45,659 nucleotides of DNA from an uncultured Bryobacteraceae bacterium (GTDB lineage: Bacteria; Acidobacteriota; Terriglobia; Bryobacterales; Bryobacteraceae), in NCBI GenBank assembly GCA_937920635.1, contig CAKZUE010000060.1, forward strand, positions 1-45,659, given 5' to 3'. Both the position numbers and the translations under genes were made by a program. The number at the start of each line of letters is the position of its first letter. The stretch's first letter is position 1. The notes beneath the pieces were generated by a model. It had not been told where the DNA came from. It saw nothing but the letters and a program-made list of their open reading frames with translations, and did not search any database. Below, in pieces: positions 9,323 through 18,139 of this stretch.

Positions 9323-10406
9323 GGTGTATCACCTCCGAGACGGCCTGCTCGGCGCGGCCGTCGATCCACTGGACCACATGTTCGACGATCTCTTCCGACG
9401 AGGGCACATTGCCGCCGCAGCGGCCGTAAAACTCCACCGGCCGCCGGCCCTCCACCGCGAGGCGCACGTCCTCCACCATCTGCCCCGTGCTCATTTCCAC
9501 TGTGAAGAAGACCGCCGCCTGCGCGGCGAGCCGGCGGATTTCGGCCGACGGGAACGGATAGAGAGTGATCGGGCGGAGCAGCCCGGCGCGGATGCCGCGC
9601 CCGCGGAGCGCCTCGACGGCGGACTTCAGAACACGGCTCACAATGCCGTAGCCGACAAAGATCAGGTCGGCGTCTTCGGTCCGGTAATTCTCCCACCGGA
9701 CCTCGCGCTCCTCGGCCAGGCGGTACTTTTCGGCCAGCTTGCGGATGTGCGCTTCCAGCTCGTCCGGTTGAAGGTAAATGGACGTGATAAGGTTCTTGCT
9801 GGTCTCGGCCGTGCCCGTGACGGCCCAATCCGGAACGGGCGGATCGACAGCAGCGGCCGAGTAGAAATCGACCGGCTCCATCATCTGCCCGGTGTAGCCG
9901 TCGGTGAGGATCATCACCGGATTGCGGTAGCGCTCGGCGAGTTCAAACGCCAGCCGCGCCAGATCGCACATCTCCTGGGCCGTGGCTGGGGCCAGCACCA
10001 GGCAGCGGTAATTGCCGTGCCCGCCGCCCTTGACGGCCTGGAAATAATCGCCCTGTTCGGGCGCAATGTTGCCAAGCCCGGGTCCGCCGCGCATGACGTT
10101 GACGATGACGCAGGGCAGCTCGGCGCCGGCGATGTAGCTGATGCCCTCCGCCATCAGGCTGATGCCGGGGCCGCTGGAGGCCGTCATCGCGCGGATGCCG
10201 GCGCTGGCCGCGCCGAACACCATGTTGATGGCCGCCACTTCGCTTTCCGCCTGGAGAAACGTGCCACCCACCTGCGGCAGATAGAAAGCGGCGGCTTCGG
10301 TGAGCTCATTGGCGGGCGTGATCGGATATCCGTAAAAGGCGCGGCAGCCGCCGAGAATCGCGCCCTTCATCAACGCTTCGTTGCCTTTGATCAGTTGTCT
10401 GGGCAT
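9315..10406 (-). CDS. 2-oxoacid:ferredoxin oxidoreductase alpha subunit
   Basis: A 363-residue alpha subunit. It opens with the family block [20 protein letters not shown] and [15 protein letters not shown], which shapes the substrate and cofactor pocket. The central [13 protein letters not shown] and the C-terminal transketolase-like domain ([26 protein letters not shown]) are intact. The ATG at 10406 is set by a GGAGGT ribosome site just upstream. A longer frame runs into the ferredoxin gene but is only its antiphase shadow. The gene lies 17 bases after the ferredoxin gene and overlaps the beta-gamma gene by eight bases, so subunits should be made in fixed ratio. It lacks its own iron-sulfur motifs; those are on the ferredoxin subunit. 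Confidence 0.9.
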   Translation of the reverse strand: MPRQLIKGNEALMKGAILGGCRAFYGYPITPANELTEAAAFYLPQVGGTFLQAESEVAAINMVFGAASAGIRAMTASSGPGISLMAEGISYIAGAELPCVIVNVMRGGPGLGNIAPEQGDYFQAVKGGGHGNYRCLVLAPATAQEMCDLARLAFELAERYRNPVMILTDGYTGQMMEPVDFYSAAAVDPPVPDWAVTGTAETSKNLITSIYLQPDELEAHIRKLAEKYRLAEEREVRWENYRTEDADLIFVGYGIVSRVLKSAVEALRGRGIRAGLLRPITLYPFPSAEIRRLAAQAAVFFTVEMSTGQMVEDVRLAVEGRRPVEFYGRCGGNVPSSEEIVEHVVQWIDGRAEQAVSEVIHHA

Positions 10407-10423
10407 GGGAGACCTCCTGCGGT

Positions 10424-10660
10424 TCAGGCAACGGCCTTGTACACGGTGATCGCGCCCGGCTCGGGACACGCGTAGAAGCACAGCCCGCAGCCGTTGCAGC
10501 CGCGGCCGTCGTAGACGGCCGGATGGTAGCCGTAGCGGTTCAGGTAGGGGGCGGCGTGCAGCACCTTCTGCACGCAGGCCTCGATGCAAAGGCCGCAGCC
10601 CTTGCATTCCTCCTCGTTGATCACGATGTAGCCTTTGTCTTCCTTGACTGCGGCTGGCAT
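10424..10660 (-). CDS. 2x[4Fe-4S] ferredoxin-type delta subunit
   Basis: A 78-residue ferredoxin-like protein with two full cluster motifs: Cys19, 22, 25, 29 and Cys55, 58, 61, 65, the latter followed by Pro. It matches the delta subunit of four-subunit 2-oxoacid oxidoreductases, which passes electrons from the thiamine intermediate to soluble ferredoxin. It lies nine bases after the CoA-transferase and 17 bases before the alpha subunit, in the same operon. The spacing between the two cluster motifs is slightly long, with a Tyr-rich insert ([12 protein letters not shown]). Confidence 0.93.
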   Translation of the reverse strand: MPAAVKEDKGYIVINEEECKGCGLCIEACVQKVLHAAPYLNRYGYHPAVYDGRGCNGCGLCFYACPEPGAITVYKAVA

Positions 10661-10669
10661 GGCGCCTCC

Positions 10670-11989
10670 TTAAGAAACCGGAATTAACTTCGGACGCAAA
10701 TAGCGGGCTTTATAGGCGAATTCCGTGAGCGAATCGCGGAATTTCGGATCGGCAATCGCAATCAGCGCTTCGGCGCGCTCCCGCAACGTCTTGCCGTGCA
10801 GATAAGCGATGCCGTGCTCGGTGACGACGTAGTGGACATCGGCGCGCGACGTCACCACGCCAGCGCCCGGCTCCAGCATGGGAGCGATGCGGGAAACCGT
10901 GCCGTCCTTCGCCGTCGACGGCAGCGCGATGACCGGCTTGCCGCCCTCGCTGTGGGCCGCGCCCCGGATGAAGTCCACCTGCCCGCCGAAACCGCTGTAC
11001 GGGCGCACGCCGATCGAATCGGCGCAGACCTGCCCGGTCAAATCAACCTGAATAGCCGAATTGATGGCAACCATCTTCCGGTTCCGGGCGATCACGAACG
11101 GGTCGTTCACATACTTCGTGGGGTGGAACTCGAACAGCGGGTTGTCATCGATGAAATCGAACAGGCGGCGCGTGCCGAGGACGAAGCCCGCCACCAGCTT
11201 CGCCGGATGGATGGTCTTCTGGGCGCCGTTCATCACTCCCTTTTCTATCAGAGGAATGACCCCGTCTGAGAACATCTCCGTGTGCATGCCCAGGTCGCGG
11301 TGGTTCGCCAGATACGAAAGCACCGCGTCCGGCACCGCTCCGATGCCCATCTGCAACGTGGCGCCGTCGGGAATCAGCGAAGCCACGTTGCGCGCGATCC
11401 GCCGCTGAATGTCGTTGGCGGCATCGGCGGTCATCTCCGGCAGCGGATGGTTCACCTCGACGACCTTGTGGATCTCGGAGATGTGCAGAAATGTCTGGCC
11501 GTGCGTGCGCGGCATATTCGGATTGACTTCCGCAATCACCCGCCGCGCATGCCTTGCCGCCGTGAGCGTCGTGTCGATTCCCACCCCGAGGCTCAGGTAG
11601 CCGTATTTGTCGGGCGGCGACACCTGCATCAGCACATAGTCGAGCTGCAATTCGCCGCGTTCGAACAGCCCTTCAATCTCATGCAGAAATATCGGCATGT
11701 ATTCGGCGCGCCCTTCATTCACCGCCTGCCGCACGTTGTCGCCGATAAAGAGAGCGATGGTGCGGAAACTCCGCTCGTATTCCGGCAGCGTGTAATCGGC
11801 GCCGCCGAGCGTTTTCATGTGAATGATCTGCACGTCCTCCAGATCGCGCGAGCGTTCCAGCAGTGCCGAGACCAGATCCAGCGGCACCGCGCAGCCGGGG
11901 TGGATGTAGACCGTCTGCCCGGAGCGGATTTCGCTCACCGCGTCGGCGGCGGTGGTGCGCTTGTCGAGATACTCAGTCAGCCATTGCAT
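10670..11989 (-). CDS. Acetyl-CoA hydrolase/transferase family protein (4-hydroxybutyrate CoA-transferase-like)
   Basis: A 439-residue family I CoA-transferase or acyl-CoA hydrolase. The catalytic Glu is Glu238 in [10 protein letters not shown], and [11 protein letters not shown] at 215-225 and the C-terminal [14 protein letters not shown] are family signatures. Known relatives move CoA between acetyl-CoA and acids such as 4-hydroxybutyrate, butyrate or propionate; a pure hydrolase is also possible. As first gene of the operon with a ferredoxin-dependent oxidoreductase and an aminotransferase it probably acts on the acyl-CoA that oxidoreductase makes, for example isobutyryl- or isovaleryl-CoA. 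The specificity is inference. A promoter with a perfect TTGACA lies upstream. Confidence 0.87.
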   Translation of the reverse strand: MQWLTEYLDKRTTAADAVSEIRSGQTVYIHPGCAVPLDLVSALLERSRDLEDVQIIHMKTLGGADYTLPEYERSFRTIALFIGDNVRQAVNEGRAEYMPIFLHEIEGLFERGELQLDYVLMQVSPPDKYGYLSLGVGIDTTLTAARHARRVIAEVNPNMPRTHGQTFLHISEIHKVVEVNHPLPEMTADAANDIQRRIARNVASLIPDGATLQMGIGAVPDAVLSYLANHRDLGMHTEMFSDGVIPLIEKGVMNGAQKTIHPAKLVAGFVLGTRRLFDFIDDNPLFEFHPTKYVNDPFVIARNRKMVAINSAIQVDLTGQVCADSIGVRPYSGFGGQVDFIRGAAHSEGGKPVIALPSTAKDGTVSRIAPMLEPGAGVVTSRADVHYVVTEHGIAYLHGKTLRERAEALIAIADPKFRDSLTEFAYKARYLRPKLIPVS

Positions 11990-12036
11990 GGTGTGCCCCC
12001 TCTTCGGCGCCGGCGAGCTGAGCAGCGCCCCGCATT

Positions 12037-12100
12037 GCCCAGTTTAATACCCGCATAACCGATATTTTCATGCCCGCTTCCTTTATGCGCCAAACTGGGC
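12037..12100. repeat. 9-bp inverted repeat around the operon promoter
   Basis: GCCCAGTTT (12037-12045) and AAACTGGGC (12092-12100) are perfect inverted copies 46 bases apart. The right arm lies between the -35 and -10 boxes of the predicted minus-strand promoter, and the left arm lies about 30-40 bases downstream of its start point. The layout fits two operator sites for a regulator that represses, possibly by looping. Confidence 0.5.
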
Positions 12101-12110
12101 CCGTTGTCAA
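12082..12110 (-). promoter_or_regulatory. Predicted promoter of the 2-oxoacid oxidoreductase operon
   Basis: On the minus strand TTGACA (complement of 12105-12110, perfect -35) and CATAAA (complement of 12082-12087, 4/6 of -10) are separated by 17 bases. The start point would be near 12075, leaving a leader of about 85 bases. Confidence 0.55.
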
Positions 12111-12131
12111 GTCCCCTTTTTACAGTATGTT
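12104..12131 (+). promoter_or_regulatory. Predicted divergent promoter of the PLP-enzyme gene
   Basis: TTGTCA at 12104-12109 and TATGTT at 12126-12131 with a 16-base spacer. Its -35 box is the same DNA as the -35 of the opposite promoter, so the two would compete for polymerase. Confidence 0.35.
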
Positions 12132-12147
12132 ACGGCCCGGCCAGGAG

Positions 12148-12167
12148 ACACCACCTATGAGTGGTGT
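12148..12167. repeat. Inverted repeat, possible operator
   Basis: ACACCAC (12148-12154) and GTGGTGT (12161-12167) around a six-base loop. It lies where early transcript of the plus-strand gene would be. A smaller palindrome ACTGT-GTT-ACAGT follows at 12193-12205. Either could be a regulator site or a leader hairpin. Confidence 0.4.
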
Positions 12168-12272
12168 TATGCAGCGGAAGTCTCGCGGTCACACTGTGTT
12201 ACAGTCACCTTATGGAGGTGGAGAGAAAGGCGGGCTGACTCGACAGGGAATGTTGGAGAGGATTGAACAGCC

Positions 12273-13730
12273 GTGAACGACAACACGGGGCGACACCAGG
12301 CAACGATGGAGGAAGCCTACAGGGAGTTCGTCAGCGCATGGCCTCAGTATGAGGCGACGAGGGAACTGGACGAGCTGCGGGCGACTGACTATGCGCGGCT
12401 GGATAAACTCGGGGAGGTCTACCTGGACTATACCGGCGCGGGTCTCTATGGGGCGAGCCAGGTGGAGGAACACGTGCGGCTTCTCGAGAGTCACGTGTTC
12501 GGCAACCCGCACTCGCGCAATCCAGCTTCGGCGCTGATGTCGGAGTGGGTGGAGCGGGGGCGCAGGGATGTGCTCGAGCACTTCAACGCCTCGCCCGAGG
12601 AGTACGTGGCGATTTTCACGCCGAACGCGACTGGAGCGCTAAAACTCGTGGGAGAGGCTTACCCATTCGCCCGCGGCGGCGTGTACCTGCTCACGTTCGA
12701 CAACCATAACTCCGTAAACGGGATCCGGGAATTCGCACGGGCCAGGGGAGCAAAGATTCAATATGTCCCCCTTTCGATTCCCGATTTATTGGCTGAAGCG
12801 GAACAATTGGAAGCCGCTTTGTTCGCAAAACCGGCCGCCGCTGATTGCCTTTTCGCCTATCCGGCGCAATCCAATTTCTCCGGCGCACAGCACGATCTGG
12901 GCTGGGTGGCCAAGGCGCAGTCGGCAGGCTGGGACGTTCTTCTGGATGCCGCGGCGTTTGTTCCCACCAATCCGCTGGACCTGAGCCGCGTGAAGCCGGA
13001 GTTCGTCACGCTGTCGTTTTACAAGATGTTCGGCTACCCGACGGGGATCGGCTGCCTGATCGCCAAGAGAAGCGTCCTGAGGAAGCTGCACCGGCCGTGG
13101 TTCGCCGGCGGAACGATCACGGTGGCGTCGGTCCAGGGGGACGGCTATTTTCTGGCCGACGGGCCGGAGGCGTTCGAAGACGGCACGGTGGACTTTCTGA
13201 ACATCCCCGGGGTGGAGATCGGGCTGCGGCACCTGCGGAAGGCGGGGATCGACAGGATCCACGAGCGGGTGCGCTGCCTCGCCGAGTGGCTCATTGGAGA
13301 ACTGGAAGCGCTGCACCACAGCAACGGCCTGCCGCTGGTGCGGATCTACGGGCCGGGCGCGCGGGGGCCGCGCGGCGGTACTGTGACGATGAATTTCTAC
13401 GATGCCGAAGGAGAAGTCATCGATCATCTCCGCATCGAAGAACTGGCGGCGCGCGAGCGCATTTCGATCCGCACCGGGTGTTTCTGCAACCCGGGCGGCG
13501 GAGAGGCGGCGCTGGGGCTGAGGGCGGAGGAGCTGTCGGCGTGTTTCCGTCAGGCGGAGACGGAGCGCCGTTCGCGGTTCACTCTGGAGGACCTGCGGAT
13601 GTGCGTCGACGCGAAGAGCACCGGGGCGGTGCGCGTGTCTTTCGGGATCGCGTCGAATTTCGCGGACGCCTGGAAGTTCGCCGAATTTGCGCGGTCTTTC
13701 AGGGATTGCCGGGCGGGCACCCTGCGATAG
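12273..13730 (+). CDS. Class V aminotransferase, molybdenum-cofactor-sulfurase-like
   Basis: A 485-residue PLP enzyme of the cysteine desulfurase superfamily. The PLP Lys is Lys251 in TLSFYKMFGYPTGIG, a form closer to MoCo sulfurase than to IscS or SufS. The C-terminal RTGCFCNPGGG at 400-410 has Cys403 and Cys405, where MoCo sulfurases carry the persulfide Cys. The early block LDYTGAGLYG fits too. No C-terminal MOSC domain is present. It may supply sulfur to a molybdoenzyme, but none is in the window. The GTG start follows GGAGAG; an in-frame ATG at 12306 is an alternative. It is divergent from the CoA-transferase operon and shares its promoter region. Confidence 0.75.
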   Translation: MNDNTGRHQATMEEAYREFVSAWPQYEATRELDELRATDYARLDKLGEVYLDYTGAGLYGASQVEEHVRLLESHVFGNPHSRNPASALMSEWVERGRRDVLEHFNASPEEYVAIFTPNATGALKLVGEAYPFARGGVYLLTFDNHNSVNGIREFARARGAKIQYVPLSIPDLLAEAEQLEAALFAKPAAADCLFAYPAQSNFSGAQHDLGWVAKAQSAGWDVLLDAAAFVPTNPLDLSRVKPEFVTLSFYKMFGYPTGIGCLIAKRSVLRKLHRPWFAGGTITVASVQGDGYFLADGPEAFEDGTVDFLNIPGVEIGLRHLRKAGIDRIHERVRCLAEWLIGELEALHHSNGLPLVRIYGPGARGPRGGTVTMNFYDAEGEVIDHLRIEELAARERISIRTGCFCNPGGGEAALGLRAEELSACFRQAETERRSRFTLEDLRMCVDAKSTGAVRVSFGIASNFADAWKFAEFARSFRDCRAGTLR

Positions 13731-13733
13731 CAT
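13728..13733 (+). promoter_or_regulatory. -10-like box, leaderless layout (glycosidase-like)
   Basis: TAGCAT, within TGCGATAGCAT at 13723-13733, lies exactly seven bases before the ATG at 13741. It overlaps the stop codon of the preceding gene. The layout repeats that at 5847 and 34295. Confidence 0.35.
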
Positions 13734-13740
13734 GAGTGGC

Positions 13741-15606
13741 ATGACCGCCACGATTCTGCTCGCAGTGTTGCTGGCGCCGCCGGAGGCTTCCACGACCGAG
13801 GGCCACTACGGGCGGCTGGAGACAGACCGGGCCACATACCAGCCGCTGGAACGGGTACGGGTGACCGTGACGGGACGGGCGCGCGGGGACGCGAAAGCCC
13901 GCGTGCGCGTGGCGGATCCGGAGCAGAGGGTGTACCTGGAGCGCGAACTGGCGTTGACGGACGGGCGCGGGACGATGGAGTTCCCAGCCGCGGGCAAGGC
14001 GGGCGTCCACTATATTTACCTGTTTTTCCCGGGCGAGCAGCGGCACAGCCGTTATCTGAATTTCCGGCTGGCGCCGCGCACTGCGGTGATCACCGGCGAT
14101 GCCGATTTCGATGAATTGTACCCATTTACGGAAGAGCGCATGCAATTGGGGCGGCGGGATTACCGCACGGAGCGGGGGCGTTTTGTCGGCTACATTTCCG
14201 GGGACACGTGGCGTTTCGACGGGATCTGGCTGCGCGACTGGATTTATTCGCTGCCCGCATACCGGCACTGGGAGCGCGAAATGCAATGCGGGCTGGACCG
14301 GTTTATCGACGCGCAGCGCGAGGATGGGATGATTCCGGACGGGATCCACCGCGACGGGCGCACGTGGCGCGTGGGCCTGGAGAGCGATGTCGAATACATC
14401 CTCGTGCTCGGCGTGTGGCAGACCTGGCTGGCGACAGGTGACACCGCGTGGATGCAGCGCGCGCTGCCCCGGCTCGAAAAAGCGCTTGCTTACGTCATGA
14501 GCGATGCCAAACACTGGGACCCCAGGCGCCGCCTGATCCAGCGCCAGCACAGTTGCGACACGTGGGACTTCGATATCGACGGCGCAAGCGACGCCGGGAC
14601 GTCGCGCCATGTGATCGCCGTGTGCGACCAGACGGGCTACTACCAGGCATTCCGCGCCATGGCGGAAATGCACCGCGCCGCCGGCGATGCGGTGCGGGCT
14701 TCCTACTGGCAGCAGGAGGCGGCGGAATACCGCCGGCGCGCGGCCGGGCTGCTGTGGGACGGAGTGAAGTTCCAGCACCATGTCCATCTGGATCCGATCG
14801 ACCATGGAGATTTCGACGAGCGCCAGCAGCTCGCCATGAGCAACACGTGGGCGATGACGCGGGGGCTGGCCGACGCGGAGCAGGCGCGGACAATCCTCGA
14901 TGAATACCGGCGGAGGCACGCGGCAACCGGAGACAAGTATCCGTGGTGGAGTTTGCAGCCCGGCTATCCGGACCACCTCGGCTACTGGAAGGATCCGTTC
15001 CGGAAGCAGGGCGGCTACGCCAACGGCGGGCTGATGCCGTGGGTGGGCGGGGAGCTGTGCCGGGCGGCGTTCTGGTTCGGGCGGGAGCAATGGGGCGTGG
15101 ATCTGCTGCGCCAGTACGCGCGTCATTTGCGGGAAACGGGCGGGGCGCAGGTGTGGTACTGGCCCGATGGCACTCCGGGGTTCCGCACCACCAACGAAGT
15201 CCGGTATGCGGGCTGGGGGATGGCGCAGTGGGTGGAGGCGCTGATGGAAGGGCTGGCGGGCGTGCGGATGCTCGGACCGCGGATGGAGGAGGTGGAGGTC
15301 TCGCCGCGGTGGGCGGCGGCGGGGGTGAAAGAGGCGCGCGTGACGATGCACGTGGCGGCTTCGGATGCCTATTTCAGTTACGCGTGGCGGCAGGATTCCG
15401 ATGGGATCGCTGTTGAGTACGCCGGATCGGGAAGCCGCGCAGCTTTCCGGCTGCTGCTGCCGGAGGGTTTCGCGGTCCGGAGCGTGGAAGTGGACGGCAC
15501 GCAGCCGGAATATCGTCTGGAACGAATGGACCGGAGCGCGTACCTTCTTTTTGAAGGACGGCGCGGGGAGCGGGGGCTAGTGCGGGTGCGGAGAGCGGCG
15601 CAGTGA
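13741..15606 (+). CDS. Secreted six-hairpin glycosidase-like protein
   Basis: A protein of 621 residues from the ATG at 13741, or 624 from an ATG at 13732. A short hydrophobic signal is followed by a beta-sandwich of about 100 residues (residues 20-110), then an (alpha/alpha)6 barrel-like catalytic region at about 130-500. Charged aromatic motifs suit a glycosidase active site: WRFDGIWLRDWIYSLP, REDGMIPDGIHRDG, CDTWDFDIDGASD and YPWWSLQPGYPDHLGYW. A C-terminal beta domain resembles that of rhamnosidase or amylo-glucosidase families. Exact substrate is unknown. The start at 13741 is favoured by the TAGCAT box seven bases before it; neither start has a good ribosome site. Confidence 0.65.
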   Translation: MTATILLAVLLAPPEASTTEGHYGRLETDRATYQPLERVRVTVTGRARGDAKARVRVADPEQRVYLERELALTDGRGTMEFPAAGKAGVHYIYLFFPGEQRHSRYLNFRLAPRTAVITGDADFDELYPFTEERMQLGRRDYRTERGRFVGYISGDTWRFDGIWLRDWIYSLPAYRHWEREMQCGLDRFIDAQREDGMIPDGIHRDGRTWRVGLESDVEYILVLGVWQTWLATGDTAWMQRALPRLEKALAYVMSDAKHWDPRRRLIQRQHSCDTWDFDIDGASDAGTSRHVIAVCDQTGYYQAFRAMAEMHRAAGDAVRASYWQQEAAEYRRRAAGLLWDGVKFQHHVHLDPIDHGDFDERQQLAMSNTWAMTRGLADAEQARTILDEYRRRHAATGDKYPWWSLQPGYPDHLGYWKDPFRKQGGYANGGLMPWVGGELCRAAFWFGREQWGVDLLRQYARHLRETGGAQVWYWPDGTPGFRTTNEVRYAGWGMAQWVEALMEGLAGVRMLGPRMEEVEVSPRWAAAGVKEARVTMHVAASDAYFSYAWRQDSDGIAVEYAGSGSRAAFRLLLPEGFAVRSVEVDGTQPEYRLERMDRSAYLLFEGRRGERGLVRVRRAAQ

Positions 15607-15689
15607 ACGGGTGAGAGAACCGCGGCAGCGGGACGCTTCGCGGGAGGCGGAAAGTGCGGCCGCATCGCCGCCGGGCGCAACGGTGAAGC

Positions 15690-16565
15690 TCAGCGCGCGG
15701 GCGGGGTTTGGGAAGTCAGGAACCTGAGCGTACCGGCCACCTGGGGCTTGCAGAAGTCGGAGTGGCCGAGGATGACGCGGTCCGCGTTGAGGTTGATGAC
15801 CGGGTAGCCGAGGAACTGCTCGAGCGAAGCCAGGTCGCCGAGGTTGAGGTGGATGCACTCCTCGGCGCTGAGCCCTCGGGCGCCGTTGGCGCCCAGCCCA
15901 CCGTAGGGATCATTTGGGCCTCCCAGACCGGAGGCGTTCTGGCGCCTGAGCATGGAGGCGACGGGATAGGCCATGCCGACGGCTTTGTCGTGAACGGTGT
16001 GGGTGACAGCGATGGGGCCGCGGACCATGCGCTCGGCCACCACCGGGCGGTAGAGACCCTGCGGACTGAAGGCGAACTGCGAGAAAGCGGCCTGGAGAAG
16101 CATCATGCTCTCCACCTGGGGCTCGCCGTCCGGGCGTCCGAGAGCCATCGCGGCCGCCGTCACCAGACGGCCGCCGAAGGAGTGGCCCGCGAAATGGACG
16201 CACGTTGCGGGCGATATCTGCTTCAGCGACCGCACGAGCGGCGCCAGTCCGGCCGAGCCCACCTCGGCGGCGCGCTCCTTCATGAGGTAATACGAGGTCG
16301 CTTCGATGCCTGCCTTGACCACGCCGGCCGCGTTCCGCTTCAGCGGGTGCGAAGGCCAGGCGATGCCGCAGACGGGCAAGGGCCGGAGCGCTTCAGCGAA
16401 CCAGGCGAACATGCGGCCGCTGGCCGCGGTGTCGTTGAGCCAGCCATGGGCTGCCATCAGGACTGCGCGGGGTTTTTCTTTTTGCAGAAAAGCCAGGAAT
16501 GCGTCACGCTGAGCCACGTTTCGGAACCGGCCGGAGGCGTCAAAATCCATGCGAAAATACGTCAT
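15690..16565 (-). CDS. Alpha/beta-hydrolase, serine esterase type
   Basis: A 291-residue alpha/beta-hydrolase. The nucleophile elbow GHSFGG places Ser129. The oxyanion segment is AAHGWLND at 38-45. Asp193 in VHDKAVG and His268 in ILGHSDF are likely triad partners. There is no signal peptide. A Gly-rich loop at about 212-230 (GLGGPNDPYGGLGANG) is unusual and may cover the active site. The gene starts 36 bases after the subtilisin gene on the same strand, so the two are probably co-transcribed. Substrate is unknown. Confidence 0.7.
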   Translation of the reverse strand: MTYFRMDFDASGRFRNVAQRDAFLAFLQKEKPRAVLMAAHGWLNDTAASGRMFAWFAEALRPLPVCGIAWPSHPLKRNAAGVVKAGIEATSYYLMKERAAEVGSAGLAPLVRSLKQISPATCVHFAGHSFGGRLVTAAAMALGRPDGEPQVESMMLLQAAFSQFAFSPQGLYRPVVAERMVRGPIAVTHTVHDKAVGMAYPVASMLRRQNASGLGGPNDPYGGLGANGARGLSAEECIHLNLGDLASLEQFLGYPVINLNADRVILGHSDFCKPQVAGTLRFLTSQTPPAR

Positions 16566-16601
16566 AAGATTTTCCCTTTTTCAGCACTTTTCATCGTCTA
16601 T

Positions 16602-18050
16602 TCACCGCGCCTGCAAGGCGCGGAACAAGTTGACCATTCCGCGTCCCTGAAACTGAGGAGCGCGGCGAAGATCGGTTGCGGTTTCGAGAAATATCTCTTT
16701 GACATCCAGCGGCCGGCCAATGAATTCGGGGCGGACGGAGAGAAACGCGGCGACGGCCCCGGAAACATGGGGGGCGGCCATCGACGTCCCGGAGTCCTCG
16801 ACGTAGGCCAGCCGCCAGTCGGCGCCCGCGGGCGCTTTGGCCGGCGCGGCGCAGCAGACGATCCTCTCCCCCGGCGCGACGAGGTCGGGCTTCATGCGCC
16901 CGTCTCCGGTGGGGCCTTTCGACGAAAAATACGAGACCCCGTATGTGTGCGGGCGCTCGCGGTGCGTCGAGCCCACGGTGATCGCCAGCTCGGCGTTGCC
17001 GGGATCGTTAATTGTCAGATCCAGGCAGGCGGGCGTCATCCCGGTGTGCTGCGAATTCTGCCACCCGTAGCCGGAATTGCCCGCCGCAACCACGACGCAG
17101 ACGCCCGAGTGGACCAGCCGGTCGATCTCCTGGCACAGCGGCGACGCTCCGCAGGCGAACCACTCGGGATCGAATTCATAGCCGAGGGAGAGGTTGATGC
17201 CGTGCACGAGCAGGCGGCGCCCGTTGGCATTCAACTGCTGCACATAGTCCAGGGCGGCGAGAATATCGGAGACCTCGCCGCAGCCGTCGGATCCGAGGAC
17301 TTTCAGGGATAGGATTTTCGTCTCGGGCGCGACGCCGCGGGGCGGCTCGCAAAGGGCGGTTGAGGGCAGGACCGCTTTGTCCGGAGCCGCGCCGGCCAGG
17401 ATGCCCGCCACATGCGTGCCGTGGCCGAACTCGTCGGTCAGCGGAGAGCCGGCGCCGGTGAAGTCGCGGTGCTCGAGACCGTCAGGAAGCTCGAGGTTCC
17501 CGTGCATGTCAAAGTGCGCGTGGGGCGCGATGCCGGAATCGGCCACCGCCCAGACGATGCCGCGGCCCGTGGCGTGAAAGCCTGCCAGCGCGGCGTCGGC
17601 CTGAATCGTCCGCAGCGAGAGGGCGCGGACGGAGTGGTTCAGCCAGATGCGGTAGAGAACAGACTCTGCCTGAGCGGCCAGGGCGAGGATCTCCGCCTTG
17701 GTGAGACGGGCGCGGAAAAGGCCGCGGCTCGCCGCTCCAATGGGCTGGGCGGAGGGACAGAGCGCGAGGAGGTCCGCGGCGCGCGCGCCGTGGCGGAGTT
17801 CCAGCAGGACGCTGAAGGGATCGGGAGAAGCGGCCTGATGCAGCCGGTCGAGAAGGGCCAGGTCAATCAGCGTGGGTTTCAGGCGGGCAGGATCGAATGA
17901 GCGCGGCGCCACGGCCTCGGACCTCCAGCCAGAACCGTGGGGCCGCGCGGGCGCAAAGCCGGCCCGCGCGGCGGGAAGCGGCTGAAAATGCGAGTGCAAT
18001 TTTTCGCTGTCCGCCGTGACGCGCCGCTGAAGGACGGCCTTGGCGCACAT
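16602..18050 (-). CDS. Subtilisin-type serine protease (S8), apparently cytoplasmic
   Basis: A 482-residue S8 peptidase. The triad is complete: Asp171 in AVADSGIAPH, His210 in FGHGTHVAG and Ser423 in SGTSMAAPHVSG, with the oxyanion Asn325 in AAGNSG. Residues 1-160 look like a propeptide or regulatory region, but no signal peptide is visible, which is unusual for S8. An insert with Cys residues at about 225-260 (LCEPPRG, GSDGCGE) and ASPLCQEIDRL near 302-312 lie near the core. The start ATG lacks a clear ribosome site. It is followed by an alpha/beta-hydrolase gene 36 bases on, and divergent from a secreted protein gene. Confidence 0.82.
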   Translation of the reverse strand: MCAKAVLQRRVTADSEKLHSHFQPLPAARAGFAPARPHGSGWRSEAVAPRSFDPARLKPTLIDLALLDRLHQAASPDPFSVLLELRHGARAADLLALCPSAQPIGAASRGLFRARLTKAEILALAAQAESVLYRIWLNHSVRALSLRTIQADAALAGFHATGRGIVWAVADSGIAPHAHFDMHGNLELPDGLEHRDFTGAGSPLTDEFGHGTHVAGILAGAAPDKAVLPSTALCEPPRGVAPETKILSLKVLGSDGCGEVSDILAALDYVQQLNANGRRLLVHGINLSLGYEFDPEWFACGASPLCQEIDRLVHSGVCVVVAAGNSGYGWQNSQHTGMTPACLDLTINDPGNAELAITVGSTHRERPHTYGVSYFSSKGPTGDGRMKPDLVAPGERIVCCAAPAKAPAGADWRLAYVEDSGTSMAAPHVSGAVAAFLSVRPEFIGRPLDVKEIFLETATDLRRAPQFQGRGMVNLFRALQAR

Positions 18051-18139
18051 GCCGGCTGGATGGCGCGGCCGCGGCCCGGCCGTGCGGCGGAGGATCCTGG
18101 CTGGGAATGTTCTCTGGCGCCGGTTCCAGGGGCCGCTTC

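Noticed and set aside
10407-10607. Extended start of the oxidoreductase alpha subunit
   Set aside because: The extension is an alternate frame through the ferredoxin gene; the ATG at 10406 has its own GGAGGT site and gives the family N-terminus.
15690-18050. The protease-hydrolase pair as a gasdermin-type or known defence system
   Set aside because: No pore-forming protein, nucleotidyl cyclase, NTPase or other known defence component lies next to it, so only the unusual pairing is reported.
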